Source: Paenibacillus taichungensis (lineage in GTDB: Bacteria > Bacillota > Bacilli > Paenibacillales > Paenibacillaceae). Taken from it: a stretch of 64,000 nucleotides of DNA. The position numbers and the translations under genes were made by a program. The notes beneath the pieces were generated by a model. It saw only the letters and a program-made list of their open reading frames with translations, was not told where the DNA came from and searched no databases. The stretch is taken from assembly GCF_003287275.1 (NCBI RefSeq), contig NZ_QEVW01000008.1, positions 124,001-188,000 on the forward strand, given 5' to 3'. Of the stretch, positions 15,723-26,503 are shown one piece after another (within the stretch, counting starts at the first letter, position 1; every line of letters begins with the position of its first letter).

Positions 15723-16973
15723 ATGTCAACAGCGCTTCGCATGAATAAAAAAATTGTTCGGCGTTTTTTGCTGCATACACAATCTTTATTGGGACGATGG
15801 CCAGCCGCCACCTTGCCTTCTAGTCCTGAACAGGTGATGCAGTTGATCCGCTCCCTTGGCTGTGTGCAGATTGATCCTGTCGCTGCCGTAACCGGAAATC
15901 AGCATTTGGTGCTTGGAGCTCGTGATCCAGGCTATACCTCCGAATATTTACATACGTTGTTAAGTGATCATAAAGTGTTTGAATATTTTGCCAATGCTGC
16001 ATGTGTTATTCCGATCGAAGATTATGCAATGTTTGAACCTGTACGTGCCCGATTACGGGATCGACTGGCTCCGTCACTGCAAGGGCTGGAGAATACGGTG
16101 CAGCATGTGCTGAAGCGTTTGGAAGAAGAGGGGCCGTTACCCTCCAGAGCTTTTCGTGCTGTCGAACGGGTGAGTGGATATTGGGACAATGCAGATGCGC
16201 CTAAAACGAAAGACACCTCGTTAGCGTTGAACTTGCTGCTGGATTCGGCTGCCATTCGTGTCGTGGCAAGGCAGGGCAATGAGCGTTATTTTCAAATTAC
16301 TGAATCCGGATTGTTGGAGCAGGGCCAATCCATGGCAGCGGAGATCGATATCTTGGCTCAGAGGCAAGCTCTGATGGACAAGTACATTCATGCCTATCGG
16401 GTCGTGGACGTGCGAGATCCACGATTGGGCTGGATGAAATCCACCGCTGCTGAACGTCGGAATGATATGGCTGCACGTGTTGCAGATGGTCGCATGATCC
16501 CACTGGAGGTAGAGGACGTTGGGACGCCTTACTACATCCGTGCAGAAGATGAGGGTTTGTTGCTTGAGATGGAAAAGGAAGATACACATTATGATCCAAC
16601 AGGTCCGGTACGATTCCTTCCCCCGCTGGACAATCTGCTGTGGAGACGGGAACGGATTGTGGATTTATTTGATTTCCATTATAAATGGGAGATTTACACA
16701 CCAGAGGTGAAACGAACCTACGGCTATTACGCCATGCCCATACTTCACGGAGACCAGCTGATTGGACGTATGGACCCGCGACTCGATCGCAAAACGGGCG
16801 TGCTGACGGTTCGGTTGTTATCGATGGAAGAGACTGCTCCGCCTGTGGAGGAATGGATCGCGGATTTTCGGGAGGGACTGCAGTTCTTTGCAACGATGCA
16901 TGGAGCGCGATCCATCACGGTAGAGAAGACGGTGCCGAAGGGGTTAAAAAAGCAACTCAAGTCAATCTTATAG
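15723..16973 (+). CDS. Winged-helix YcaQ-type protein (HTH_42), probable DNA glycosylase
   Basis: A 416-residue member of the HTH_42/YcaQ family. E. coli YcaQ (AlkX) is a DNA glycosylase that unhooks interstrand cross-links. The family features are an N-terminal winged-helix part (RRFLLHTQSLLG, LGCVQIDPVAAV), a central ARDPGYTSEYLHTLL stretch and a C-terminal barrel with RFLPPLDNLLWRRERIVDLFDFHYKWE and YGYYAMPILHGDQLIGRMDPRLDR. The ATG at 15723 has GAAAGGAAG about 10 bases upstream; an in-frame ATG at 15702 precedes that site. It is convergent with fabV. Confidence 0.8.
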   Translation: MSTALRMNKKIVRRFLLHTQSLLGRWPAATLPSSPEQVMQLIRSLGCVQIDPVAAVTGNQHLVLGARDPGYTSEYLHTLLSDHKVFEYFANAACVIPIEDYAMFEPVRARLRDRLAPSLQGLENTVQHVLKRLEEEGPLPSRAFRAVERVSGYWDNADAPKTKDTSLALNLLLDSAAIRVVARQGNERYFQITESGLLEQGQSMAAEIDILAQRQALMDKYIHAYRVVDVRDPRLGWMKSTAAERRNDMAARVADGRMIPLEVEDVGTPYYIRAEDEGLLLEMEKEDTHYDPTGPVRFLPPLDNLLWRRERIVDLFDFHYKWEIYTPEVKRTYGYYAMPILHGDQLIGRMDPRLDRKTGVLTVRLLSMEETAPPVEEWIADFREGLQFFATMHGARSITVEKTVPKGLKKQLKSIL

Positions 16974-16986
16974 AATGGGTAGACGT

Positions 16987-17013
16987 CAAAAAGGGAGCGA
17001 AAGCTCGCTCCCC
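16987..17013 (-). terminator. Rho-independent terminator after fabV
   Basis: Minus strand: GGGAGCGA / TCGCTCCC with a short loop followed by TTTTTG. It terminates the minus-strand fabV transcript. Confidence 0.85.
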
Positions 17014-17077
17014 TAAGGCTGAATTTGGACCTGTAATAAGCTTGTTATACCAGTCCCACAGTAATATTACTTTTCAA

Positions 17078-18268
17078 TTAACGCAGATGTGGTACTTCAA
17101 CATTTGGATCAACATCTGCTTCATAATCCACGCCGTCGGTTTCGAAACCGAATAGCTGGAAGAACTCCTGACGGTATCCGACCAAATCGGAAAGATCGTA
17201 GATATTTTCGGTGGTCAGCTCGTTCCAGAGCTTCGCCACTTCTTCCTGAACGTCTGCTCTCATCTCCCAGTCATCAATACGAATACGTCCTGCTTCATCG
17301 GTCGGGACTTCTCCTCCTGCATACAGGCGATCAGCGAACAGGCGCTGTAATTGCTCGATGCAGCCTTCATGCAAGCCTTTTTCCTTCATGACTTTGTACA
17401 ATGCAGAGATATACAATGGCACCACTGGAATTGCGGAGCTTGATTGGGTTACCAATGCTTTGGCTACGGTTAGGTAAGCACGTCCGCCTTTTGCACTCAG
17501 ACGATCATTCAGCTTGTGGGCTGTCGCTTCCAGATGGTTTTTGGCCTGACCGATGGAACCATCACGATAGATCGCATGCGTAAGTTCAGGACCGATGTAA
17601 GAAAAGGCAATGGTTGTTGCGTTGTCGGCGAGTACGCCACCTTGTTGCAAGGCATCCATCCACAGTTCCCAATCATCTCCTCCCATCACAGCCACCGTCT
17701 GGCGAATTTCTTCTTCGGATGCCGGATCAATCGTAACGGACGTCACTTCTCCCGTATGGAAATTGACTGTTTTGTTCGTGTAGGATTGTCCAATCGGTTT
17801 GAGCACGGAGTTGAATACTTCACCAGTATTCGGATCGGTACGGCGTGCCGATGCTACGCTGTAGACAACCAGATCAACCTGACCGAGTTCACTGCGAATC
17901 AGTTCAACGGTCTTTTCTCTGGTTTCGTTGGCAAAGGCATCACCTGTGATGCTGTATGATTTCAGTCCTGCTTCTTCCGCAGCTTTCTCAAATGCAGCGG
18001 AGTTGTACCAGCCTGCTGAAGCTGTACGTTTTTCAGTGGAGCTGCTTGGGCGGTAAATGCCGATAGTGTTAGCTCCGGCACCGAATGCGGATACGACGCG
18101 CGAAGCGAGCCCATATCCTGTAGATGCTCCGATAACGAGTACGTTACGCGGTCCGTTCAGTTGCGGTTGGGATTTTACATAATCAATTTGTTCCTGGACT
18201 TGTGCAGCGCAGCCTACAGGATGGGAAGTTGTACAAATAAAACCACGTGTTCTTGGTTTAATAATCAT
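17078..18268 (-). CDS. fabV: Enoyl-[acyl-carrier-protein] reductase FabV / trans-2-enoyl-CoA reductase
   Basis: NADH-dependent reductase for the last step of fatty-acid elongation, 396 residues, the usual FabV size. The nucleotide-binding loop is GASTGYG (47-53). The catalytic pair is Tyr234-x8-Lys243 (YRDGSIGQAK), with the eight-residue spacing that separates FabV from FabI (six) and explains the triclosan resistance of the family. It starts MIIKPRTRGFICTTSHP as in the family. AAAGGATG precedes the ATG. It is transcribed divergently from an HTH-TPR regulator, with a 17-base palindrome between them. Confidence 0.95.
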   Translation of the reverse strand: MIIKPRTRGFICTTSHPVGCAAQVQEQIDYVKSQPQLNGPRNVLVIGASTGYGLASRVVSAFGAGANTIGIYRPSSSTEKRTASAGWYNSAAFEKAAEEAGLKSYSITGDAFANETREKTVELIRSELGQVDLVVYSVASARRTDPNTGEVFNSVLKPIGQSYTNKTVNFHTGEVTSVTIDPASEEEIRQTVAVMGGDDWELWMDALQQGGVLADNATTIAFSYIGPELTHAIYRDGSIGQAKNHLEATAHKLNDRLSAKGGRAYLTVAKALVTQSSSAIPVVPLYISALYKVMKEKGLHEGCIEQLQRLFADRLYAGGEVPTDEAGRIRIDDWEMRADVQEEVAKLWNELTTENIYDLSDLVGYRQEFFQLFGFETDGVDYEADVDPNVEVPHLR

Positions 18269-18357
18269 TCATTTGCATCCTTTCATATTCAACTCTTGTT
18301 CATCATTATTGGATAATGCTCTTGTACATACTACCTTATTGTAAAACAATTGCCTCT

Positions 18358-18374
18358 GAAACGGAAACCGTTTC
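18358..18374. promoter_or_regulatory. Operator-like palindrome between fabV and HTH-TPR regulator
   Basis: GAAACGG-AAA-CCGTTTC, a 7-bp perfect inverted repeat with a three-base centre, in the intergenic region of the divergent pair. It lacks a T run and looks like a protein-binding site. Confidence 0.5.
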
Positions 18375-18549
18375 GATGGATTTGGCTAAAAGACGGTATC
18401 CGGCTTCGTACCCTGGATGATATTATATAATTTGAGCTAAACATTTACACGATAACGGAGAGGACAGAACGGATCTGTAGAAGCGAAGCGTTCGCCTTTA
18501 TCACCGGATTTTTGTGATTCACAGGATCGAAACGAAAGGAAGACTAGCC

Positions 18550-19830
18550 ATGCTGAAGGAACGGATTGAATTTCTGAGCAAAAGAAAACAAATCTCCCGT
18601 AAAGACCTCGTGGAAGGTCTGGTTACGCAGGCTCACTTTGCCAATATTCTGGCCGATCGTTATCCACTCCCTGAAGATCTGGCAGAGGCTATTGCGTCAC
18701 GTCTTGGCGTAACGACTTCCTATCTGTTAAACGCTTCTGCACAGGATGAAGAAACATTGGCGCGGGCAGAGGCTATTTTTGAACAAATGTCAGTTCCAGC
18801 TTCGGTGATTGCAGAAGATATTGTGTACGCACTTGAGGATCGGGATGATGCGCTGACAGTAGAGCTGACCACGGCCTTAATGAAGGCGGTCTATTACCAA
18901 CAATTAAATGATGCATCCGCTCATGAATATATACATACATCCTATCTGAATTTTTATCTGGAGAAGTACGGCCGTCCTGACGATGTGGATCTGCCGCGTC
19001 CGTTAGCGAAGGCGTTATTATATTACAAAGTGCAGTACTATCGTTCCAAGCTTGCCTCTGTAGATGTGTTAACACATGCAACCAGGCTCAGTGAATTGGC
19101 CCTTCCTGGAAGTGAATTCTGGCTGTCTGTGCAAAATATCAAGATGGAAGCCTACATTCAGGTCAAACAGTATGAAGAGGCCAAGCAGGTATTCGATCTC
19201 ACCATGAGACATGTCTATGATCAGCGGCTGTTTCATCGGTTGTCCGGCTTATATGTGGCGTACAGCGGATATTGCTTTGCGATGGGACTGGTACAGGAGG
19301 CGCTCTCGGCATTGACCATGGCAGAGGCGAATCTGGTGTATGCCGGTAATCAGGGCGATCTGGTCACTGCCATTGCGAATAATCGAATTGTCATGTTAAC
19401 CATGACGGGGGAGCTGGATCAGGCGCAGTCGGAGATCGAGCGATTCGAATCCCTGTTGCAGCAGGAACCCGAAGAAACCCAGCAGGCCATGAAGCCATTA
19501 GTGAGTGTGTATCGGTGTGAAGTGGCACTGGCACGAAAAAACTGGGGTGTACTTGCGCAAAGTGTGGATCAACTGTTGAATAGTGCAACAACTCAGGATC
19601 AGCAGATGAGTGCAACCTTCTACCAGAGCCATCTGGCTCTTGCGCATGGAGATCGTGAAGTGTTCATGGAGCGTGCGCTCGCGTGTCTGCCTTATTTTGA
19701 GTCCGTGCAGCATGTCATGCGTCTTGAACCTTTATATGAGGGAATGGCTGTGGTATCCGAGGATCAGCGAAAATATAAGGAAGCCGCCATGTATTATCGC
19801 AAGCTGGTCTACCTGTTACGCAAAAAATAG
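18550..19830 (+). CDS. HTH regulator with C-terminal TPR-like repeats (RNPP/Rgg-like architecture)
   Basis: A 426-residue protein. Residues 1-58 look like a Cro/XRE-type helix-turn-helix (LKERIEFLSKRKQISRKDLVEGL, AIASRLGVTTSYLL). The rest is all-helical with tetratricopeptide-like repeats (VKQYEEAKQVFDL, GLVQEALSALTMAEANL, RKYKEAAMYYRKLVYLL). This matches peptide-sensing RNPP regulators in layout. I see no clear pheromone gene downstream; two terminators follow the stop codon. AAAGGAAG precedes the ATG at 18550. The divergent position next to fabV suggests it controls that gene or itself, which is inference. Confidence 0.7.
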   Translation: MLKERIEFLSKRKQISRKDLVEGLVTQAHFANILADRYPLPEDLAEAIASRLGVTTSYLLNASAQDEETLARAEAIFEQMSVPASVIAEDIVYALEDRDDALTVELTTALMKAVYYQQLNDASAHEYIHTSYLNFYLEKYGRPDDVDLPRPLAKALLYYKVQYYRSKLASVDVLTHATRLSELALPGSEFWLSVQNIKMEAYIQVKQYEEAKQVFDLTMRHVYDQRLFHRLSGLYVAYSGYCFAMGLVQEALSALTMAEANLVYAGNQGDLVTAIANNRIVMLTMTGELDQAQSEIERFESLLQQEPEETQQAMKPLVSVYRCEVALARKNWGVLAQSVDQLLNSATTQDQQMSATFYQSHLALAHGDREVFMERALACLPYFESVQHVMRLEPLYEGMAVVSEDQRKYKEAAMYYRKLVYLLRKK

Positions 19831-19922
19831 ATGGGAAATCGGTGTGGAATAACCTTTTTTTTGCATGATTATGTTCAATGCCAGTGCATTAGGCACAAAA
19901 TATGCCTCCCAAGCTTTCATTT

Positions 19923-19947
19923 AAGAGTCGTTTTCGGCTCTTTTTTT
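19923..19947 (+). terminator. Rho-independent terminator 1 after HTH-TPR gene
   Basis: AAGAGTCG / CGGCTCTT with a TTTT loop and a run of seven T residues. Confidence 0.85.
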
Positions 19948-19971
19948 GCGGAATCAACTGAAATGCATGTT

Positions 19972-20020
19972 AAAGAAACGAAAATCCAGTGGTTTAATCA
20001 CCGGATTTTTCGTTTCTTTT
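19972..20020 (+). terminator. Rho-independent terminator 2 after HTH-TPR gene
   Basis: AAAGAAACGAAAATCC pairs with GGATTTTTCGTTTCTTT, ending TTTTG. It forms a tandem pair with the previous hairpin. Confidence 0.8.
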
Positions 20021-20104
20021 GTATGCAGCCAAAAGGGTATTCAAGGACAAGCCGTCCTGTTTATACTTTAACTATAACCAAAAACAAAAAACGAGGTGTT
20101 CATT

Positions 20105-20521
20105 ATGGGATGGTTTGGTAAAAAGAACAAGCAGGAAGATGCGATCGCGAAGGCAGATAAAATGATGAATAATGGGCTTACAGGCATGATGATGAAAGGT
20201 TTTGTATCAAAGGAGCATCGGGAGGCCATCAACCAGAGTCTGGATTCGGCGAAGCAGGCACAACTGGCGGCGAGTGGTTCCCTCCCCTTAACCGCAACAG
20301 CCAGAGTAATCACGATTACCGATACGGGTAAGCTAATCAATTTTGATCCGATTGTTGTGCTTGTGCTGGATGTCACAGAGACGAATGGCAATCAGTATCA
20401 GCGAACATTGGAAACACTGGTGTCCAAAATGCAGATTCCGCGCGTGGGAGATCGGGTGGGACTGGGACAAAATCCAGCGAATCCGACAGAGTTGATCTAC
20501 ATGGGATTGTTGTCCGAGTAG
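20105..20521 (+). CDS. Conserved hypothetical protein, 138 aa
   Basis: A soluble protein (MGWFGKKNKQEDAIAKADKMM) with a helical N-terminus and a beta-rich C-terminal domain of about 75 residues (PLTATARVITITDTGKLINF, then VVLVLDVTETNGNQYQRTLE and IPRVGDRVGLGQNP). The same pattern recurs twice in the membrane protein encoded next. That points to a shared domain and a joint function for the two genes. GAGGTG lies before the ATG at 20105. The family is not one I can name. Confidence 0.7.
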   Translation: MGWFGKKNKQEDAIAKADKMMNNGLTGMMMKGFVSKEHREAINQSLDSAKQAQLAASGSLPLTATARVITITDTGKLINFDPIVVLVLDVTETNGNQYQRTLETLVSKMQIPRVGDRVGLGQNPANPTELIYMGLLSE

Positions 20522-20605
20522 AAGGTGCTCAAACTGCAAGATGGCAGGCTATCATTCAAGAAATGCAATTAACAACGAATAATAGAGATAGAGAGGGTGG
20601 GGCAG

Positions 20606-21400
20606 ATGGTAGGTTTCCTGAGATTAATAGGTGTGTTGACTGTATTCGGGGTGGGATTCTCCCCATTTCTGGCACAGCAGCTGTGGAATGATCCTTTTAT
20701 CATTATGCAGGCATGGTGGTATACACCAGCGATTTTTGCGGGATTTGGGCTGATCTTTATTCCCTCCATTTTGGGTAATATCTTCGGCGTCGGGAGGGTG
20801 AAGTCAGGTTTACCGGCGGTTGGTGTCATTAAAAGCATTCAGCAGACGGGTACGTATATTAATGAGCAGCCGGAAGTTCGACTGGGCCTAACCGTCTCGC
20901 TTAAAGGGCGTGAGAAATACGATACCGAGTTGAGAACCGTTATTCCGTTGACGTCCATGGCTCAGTTCCAGCCGGGCAGTTTCATTCCGTTAGTGGTCTC
21001 CGTGAAGGATGAAAGCAAGGTAGGTCTTGATCTGAAAGGACGATTGTCTCAGGAAGATATGCAGCAATTGCTGGATGAGAAGATGGTGCAGCATGGTGTG
21101 GCGCCTGAGATGATGGATATTGCACGAACGGGCGAGAAAGCGATGGCCAAAATTTTGGATGTTACTCCACTTGGAGGCGAAGGTAATGGCAAAATCAAAC
21201 TTCAGCTTACGCTTAGTGTAACGAAGTCAAATGGAGAGACGTTTAAGGTGACCATACCGAAGGAAATTTATCCATCTACCCTACCTCAGGTTCAGCAAGG
21301 CCATATTATTAACGTGATTTACTCGAAGCAGGACCCGTCAAAGTTGGTGCTGGCACTGAATGTACAGGAAGAACAACTAAGTAATTTGTTCTCATCCTGA
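20606..21400 (+). CDS. Membrane protein with two copies of the domain found in the preceding gene
   Basis: A 264-residue protein. Two hydrophobic segments lie near the N-terminus (LIGVLTVFGVGFSPFLA and YTPAIFAGFGLIFIPSILGNI). Two similar beta-rich domains follow: about 70-130 (GLPAVGVIKSIQQTGTYINEQPEVRLGL) and about 175-255 (KAMAKILDVTPLGGEGNGKIKLQLTLSV). Each resembles the C-terminal domain of the 138-residue upstream protein. A SHOCT-like helix (LSQEDMQQLLDEKMVQHG) sits between them. Probably co-transcribed with the upstream gene (84-base gap, no terminator). Function is unknown. ATG at 20606 is preferred over GTG at 20597, given AGAGAGGGTG upstream. Confidence 0.7.
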   Translation: MVGFLRLIGVLTVFGVGFSPFLAQQLWNDPFIIMQAWWYTPAIFAGFGLIFIPSILGNIFGVGRVKSGLPAVGVIKSIQQTGTYINEQPEVRLGLTVSLKGREKYDTELRTVIPLTSMAQFQPGSFIPLVVSVKDESKVGLDLKGRLSQEDMQQLLDEKMVQHGVAPEMMDIARTGEKAMAKILDVTPLGGEGNGKIKLQLTLSVTKSNGETFKVTIPKEIYPSTLPQVQQGHIINVIYSKQDPSKLVLALNVQEEQLSNLFSS

Positions 21401-21410
21401 TGGCTATATA

Positions 21411-21463
21411 AAAAAAAACCTGCAACATCACTGTGTTCGTGTGATGGGCAGGTTTCTTTTGTG
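21411..21463 (+). terminator. Rho-independent terminator
   Basis: AACCTGC / GCAGGTT outer stem and CATCAC / GTGATG inner stem, followed by TTTCTTTTG. Confidence 0.8.
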
Positions 21464-21502
21464 TAATTTTTTTGGAGATTCTGGATGAGCTCAGTTTTAA
21501 GA

Positions 21503-22318
21503 TCAGACGATGCCAAGGCGCATCCGATAAGAGAAGAGAACTTGTCTCGATTCCCCGTTAAATATGCGAGTAGCCAGCTGTCTGAATTCGTCTGCTACTT
21601 CAAGCAGATCAGTGGCTCCGAGTTTCACTGCCGTTTGCAAGCCGCCTTGGCTTAGCGCCAGATTGACGTATCGGTCCGCATCGAATGTTTCCCGATGATG
21701 AAACACAATTTCACGCGAATAACGGAACAAGCCGGACTGCTGAATCTGCTGCAAATGTCCGTCTTTACTCCATTTATGTGCTTGATTTTCCTGGGGAGCC
21801 AGACTGGCAGCTCGATGATCTGCCTCCGTATTCAAATGCAAATAGGCTTGTTCCAGCTGCCAATCGACCACTGGTGGCCAGTCACAGTCGTAGGCAGCAA
21901 ATATGCCTCCTGGACGCAGTACACGCGCAAATTCGCGCAGTGTAGACTGGGGCTCCATCCAGTGGAACGACTGTGAGCAGGTCACGATATCCACACTGCC
22001 ATCAGGTAGTCCCAGTTCGTGGGAGAGGCCGGAGACAAAGCGAAGATGGTCCGGTTTGCCTGCCGCTTCCCACTTGGACTCTGCGACAGCTCTCATATCA
22101 TCGCTTGGCTCGATGCCAATAACACGTTCTGCCTCATTTAGCCAAATCCATGACGATAAGCCGGTACCACAGCCAACATCTGCGACCATGCGAGGTTTGC
22201 TGCCCAAATAATTCGTCAGAATATCTACGACCTCGGTGGGCGCAGCAGGCCGATTCTGGTCATATAACGTACCAAAACCTTTGAATCGTTCCACATTGTT
22301 ACGTCTAATGTCTTGCAT
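21503..22318 (-). CDS. Class I SAM-dependent methyltransferase
   Basis: A 271-residue Methyltransf_11-type enzyme. SAM-binding motif I is MVADVGCGTGLSSWIW, motif II is VIGIEPSDDMRAVAE, and later motifs are VDIVTCSQSFHWME and EFARVLRPGGIFAAYD. The substrate is unknown, possibly a small molecule. AAGGAGG lies 7-8 bases before the ATG at 22318, which rejects the longer frame. It is followed by no close gene on its strand and is preceded by a WYL regulator gene on the same strand, 73 bases away. Confidence 0.85.
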   Translation of the reverse strand: MQDIRRNNVERFKGFGTLYDQNRPAAPTEVVDILTNYLGSKPRMVADVGCGTGLSSWIWLNEAERVIGIEPSDDMRAVAESKWEAAGKPDHLRFVSGLSHELGLPDGSVDIVTCSQSFHWMEPQSTLREFARVLRPGGIFAAYDCDWPPVVDWQLEQAYLHLNTEADHRAASLAPQENQAHKWSKDGHLQQIQQSGLFRYSREIVFHHRETFDADRYVNLALSQGGLQTAVKLGATDLLEVADEFRQLATRIFNGESRQVLFSYRMRLGIV

Positions 22319-22391
22319 GGACAAACCTCCTTCAGGATATGGATAAATGCAAAAAAATAAAAGAATCAACAATGATCAGAGCTTCATTATA

Positions 22392-24856
<2,465 letters not shown>

Positions 24857-24885
24857 GTTGCCACTGTAAAATAGATTTCATAATG

Positions 24886-24936
24886 ACGTAAAAGACCTCA
24901 TTGGTGCCAGGTGCACCCATGAGGTTCTTTTACGTT
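24886..24936. terminator. Terminator between GH1 and PAP2 genes
   Basis: ACGTAAAAGACCTCATTGG pairs imperfectly with the downstream CCCATGAGGTTCTTTTACGT. The arms are A- and T-rich at the ends, so it can work for both converging transcripts. Confidence 0.7.
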
Positions 24937-24986
24937 TGGTTTGTTTTCAAGCCTGGGTTGGATCATTGCATGGTGATCGAAAAAGC

Positions 24987-25655
24987 CTAAGCGAGAGATT
25001 TGGACTGTAACAGGGAAAGACGTTCCAGATGTCGCTGATAGAACCATATGCATATGGCAAGCCAACATCCACTCAGAAAGTACCCGCCCACGACATCGCT
25101 GGGATAGTGTACCCCCAGATAAATTCGACTCATTCCAATCGTCAGGATAAAGATTGCACTCACGATAATCATGAGTACACGTCCAGTCGCTGTCGGTACA
25201 TGCTTCCAGATCAGGAATGCCAAGCCGCCATACAAGCTGAACGCTGCCATCGAATGGCCACTTGGGAAGCTGTAACCACTCACCTCAATAATCCGGTTAA
25301 TCGTAGGTCTGGCGCGCTGGAATACCAGCTTAATCAATGCATTTAACAAAGTCGAGCCCGCAATAACACAGGCCAGGAAGAGCAGCTCGCGTTTGTGCCT
25401 GAGGTAGATATACAGCACAAGCATGGCGAGAATGGTAATGACAACTACAGGCACCTCGCTGCCAATCCAGGTAAAGAGCTGCATCAATCGTGTCATTCCG
25501 GGTGATTCCATGCCCTGAATCCAGCCAATCAAAGTATCGTCAAAGACGTGGATCTGGTTGTCGCTGATGGACAGGGCGATACTTACAAATGCAATGAGGC
25601 ATAACGCTGCAACGAGCAGCGGGATGGAGATATTCTTTTTCCAATTTTGATTCAA
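24987..25655 (-). CDS. PAP2 family phosphatase, probable undecaprenyl-diphosphatase type
   Basis: A 222-residue membrane phosphatase with six hydrophobic segments and the complete PAP2 signature: KLVFQRARP (109-117), PSGH (131-134) and SRIYLGVHYPSD (176-187) with the catalytic histidines. Members dephosphorylate lipid phosphates such as undecaprenyl diphosphate or phosphatidylglycerophosphate. The start is TTG, with TGGAGG about 10 bases upstream. It stands alone, convergent with the GH1 gene. Confidence 0.88.
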   Translation of the reverse strand: MNQNWKKNISIPLLVAALCLIAFVSIALSISDNQIHVFDDTLIGWIQGMESPGMTRLMQLFTWIGSEVPVVVITILAMLVLYIYLRHKRELLFLACVIAGSTLLNALIKLVFQRARPTINRIIEVSGYSFPSGHSMAAFSLYGGLAFLIWKHVPTATGRVLMIIVSAIFILTIGMSRIYLGVHYPSDVVGGYFLSGCWLAICIWFYQRHLERLSLLQSKSLA

Positions 25656-25800
25656 GTGACGGTTTCCTCCAAGGTGTCTGAATTCTGATGATGCCCAATA
25701 CAGTATTCGTATTATGCTATAATCTTACAATAAATATAGCTTCAAACAAAATGTGAACGATTACAAGATGGGTGTTGCAATCTGAGCCGGGGGTGAAAGG

Positions 25801-26367
25801 ATGAAGCGCTTAGTATGGTTTGCATTGATTTTGTTGTTGGTTGGATTGGGTTACACGGTATTTCCTGGGGAAAAAGCTTATGCTTGCAGTTGTGTAGAAT
25901 CGAATGCTCAAGAGAAACTGAAGACGTCCACATCGGTTTTTACAGGTAAAGTGGTGAAAAGGGGTGGGGTGCAAATATTTAGCACTGACCGAGTGAGAGC
26001 ATATACATTTGAAGTGGATACCGCATGGAAGGGTGTTTCTTCTAAACGAATGACTGTCATGGGTAATGATGCCGGGTCGGAATCTTGTGGGATTCAATTG
26101 GATAAGAACCAATCCTATCTGATCTTTGCTTATCAGAATAAAATGGACGATAAGTTGCATACGAATCTTTGCAGTGGCAATGTTTCCGTTGATCAAGCTG
26201 GAGACGCGTTGAAGCTGCTGGGTGCAGGAAAAGTAGTGAGCCAGGATGATTTTGAAAAAAACGATCAAGGACGAAGTTGGTCATTTTATCTCATGATATA
26301 TGGGGGACTTATTTTATTGCTTGTATTGGTTAGTGGCTGGATCTGGAGAAGGAAGAAGCGCGCCTGA
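25801..26367 (+). CDS. Exported TIMP-like (NTR fold) protein with C-terminal membrane anchor
   Basis: A 188-residue protein with a signal peptide (LVWFALILLLVGLGYTVF) cleaved near AYA, so that the mature protein starts with Cys-Ser-Cys as in tissue-inhibitor-of-metalloproteinase domains. The body matches the bacterial TIMP-like pattern (SVFTGKVVKRG, TFEVDTAWKGV, ESCGIQLDKNQSYLIFA, HTNLCSGN), with four cysteines that could form two disulfides. A hydrophobic segment near the end (YGGLILLLVLVSGWIW) and a RRKKR tail anchor it outside the membrane. Protease inhibition is not established for such bacterial homologues. Confidence 0.75.
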   Translation: MKRLVWFALILLLVGLGYTVFPGEKAYACSCVESNAQEKLKTSTSVFTGKVVKRGGVQIFSTDRVRAYTFEVDTAWKGVSSKRMTVMGNDAGSESCGIQLDKNQSYLIFAYQNKMDDKLHTNLCSGNVSVDQAGDALKLLGAGKVVSQDDFEKNDQGRSWSFYLMIYGGLILLLVLVSGWIWRRKKRA

Positions 26368-26419
26368 TGTTAGGATCTCATTTAAGGGAGAATGGTAGCA
26401 CGGCAACGGAAGGAAAAAG

Positions 26420-26473
26420 AAAATCCCCGTGTGGAACGTTGAGGTAAACTCGCGTTCCATGCGGGGGTTTTAT
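26420..26473 (+). terminator. Rho-independent terminator after TIMP-like gene
   Basis: AATCCCCG/CGGGGGTT outer and TGGAACG/CGTTCCA inner stems, then TTTTAT. Confidence 0.8.
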
Positions 26474-26503
26474 ACATTTGGTCGGTTAATCGTACCGATT
26501 CAA

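Noticed and set aside
18358..18374. FapR operator for fabV
   Set aside because: The palindrome GAAACGG-AAA-CCGTTTC does not resemble the TTAGTACC-type FapR consensus, so it was kept only as an unnamed operator candidate.
19860..19925. Short peptide gene (pheromone-like) after the HTH-TPR regulator
   Set aside because: A 19-codon frame exists, but it has no ribosome-binding site and no signal-peptide pattern.
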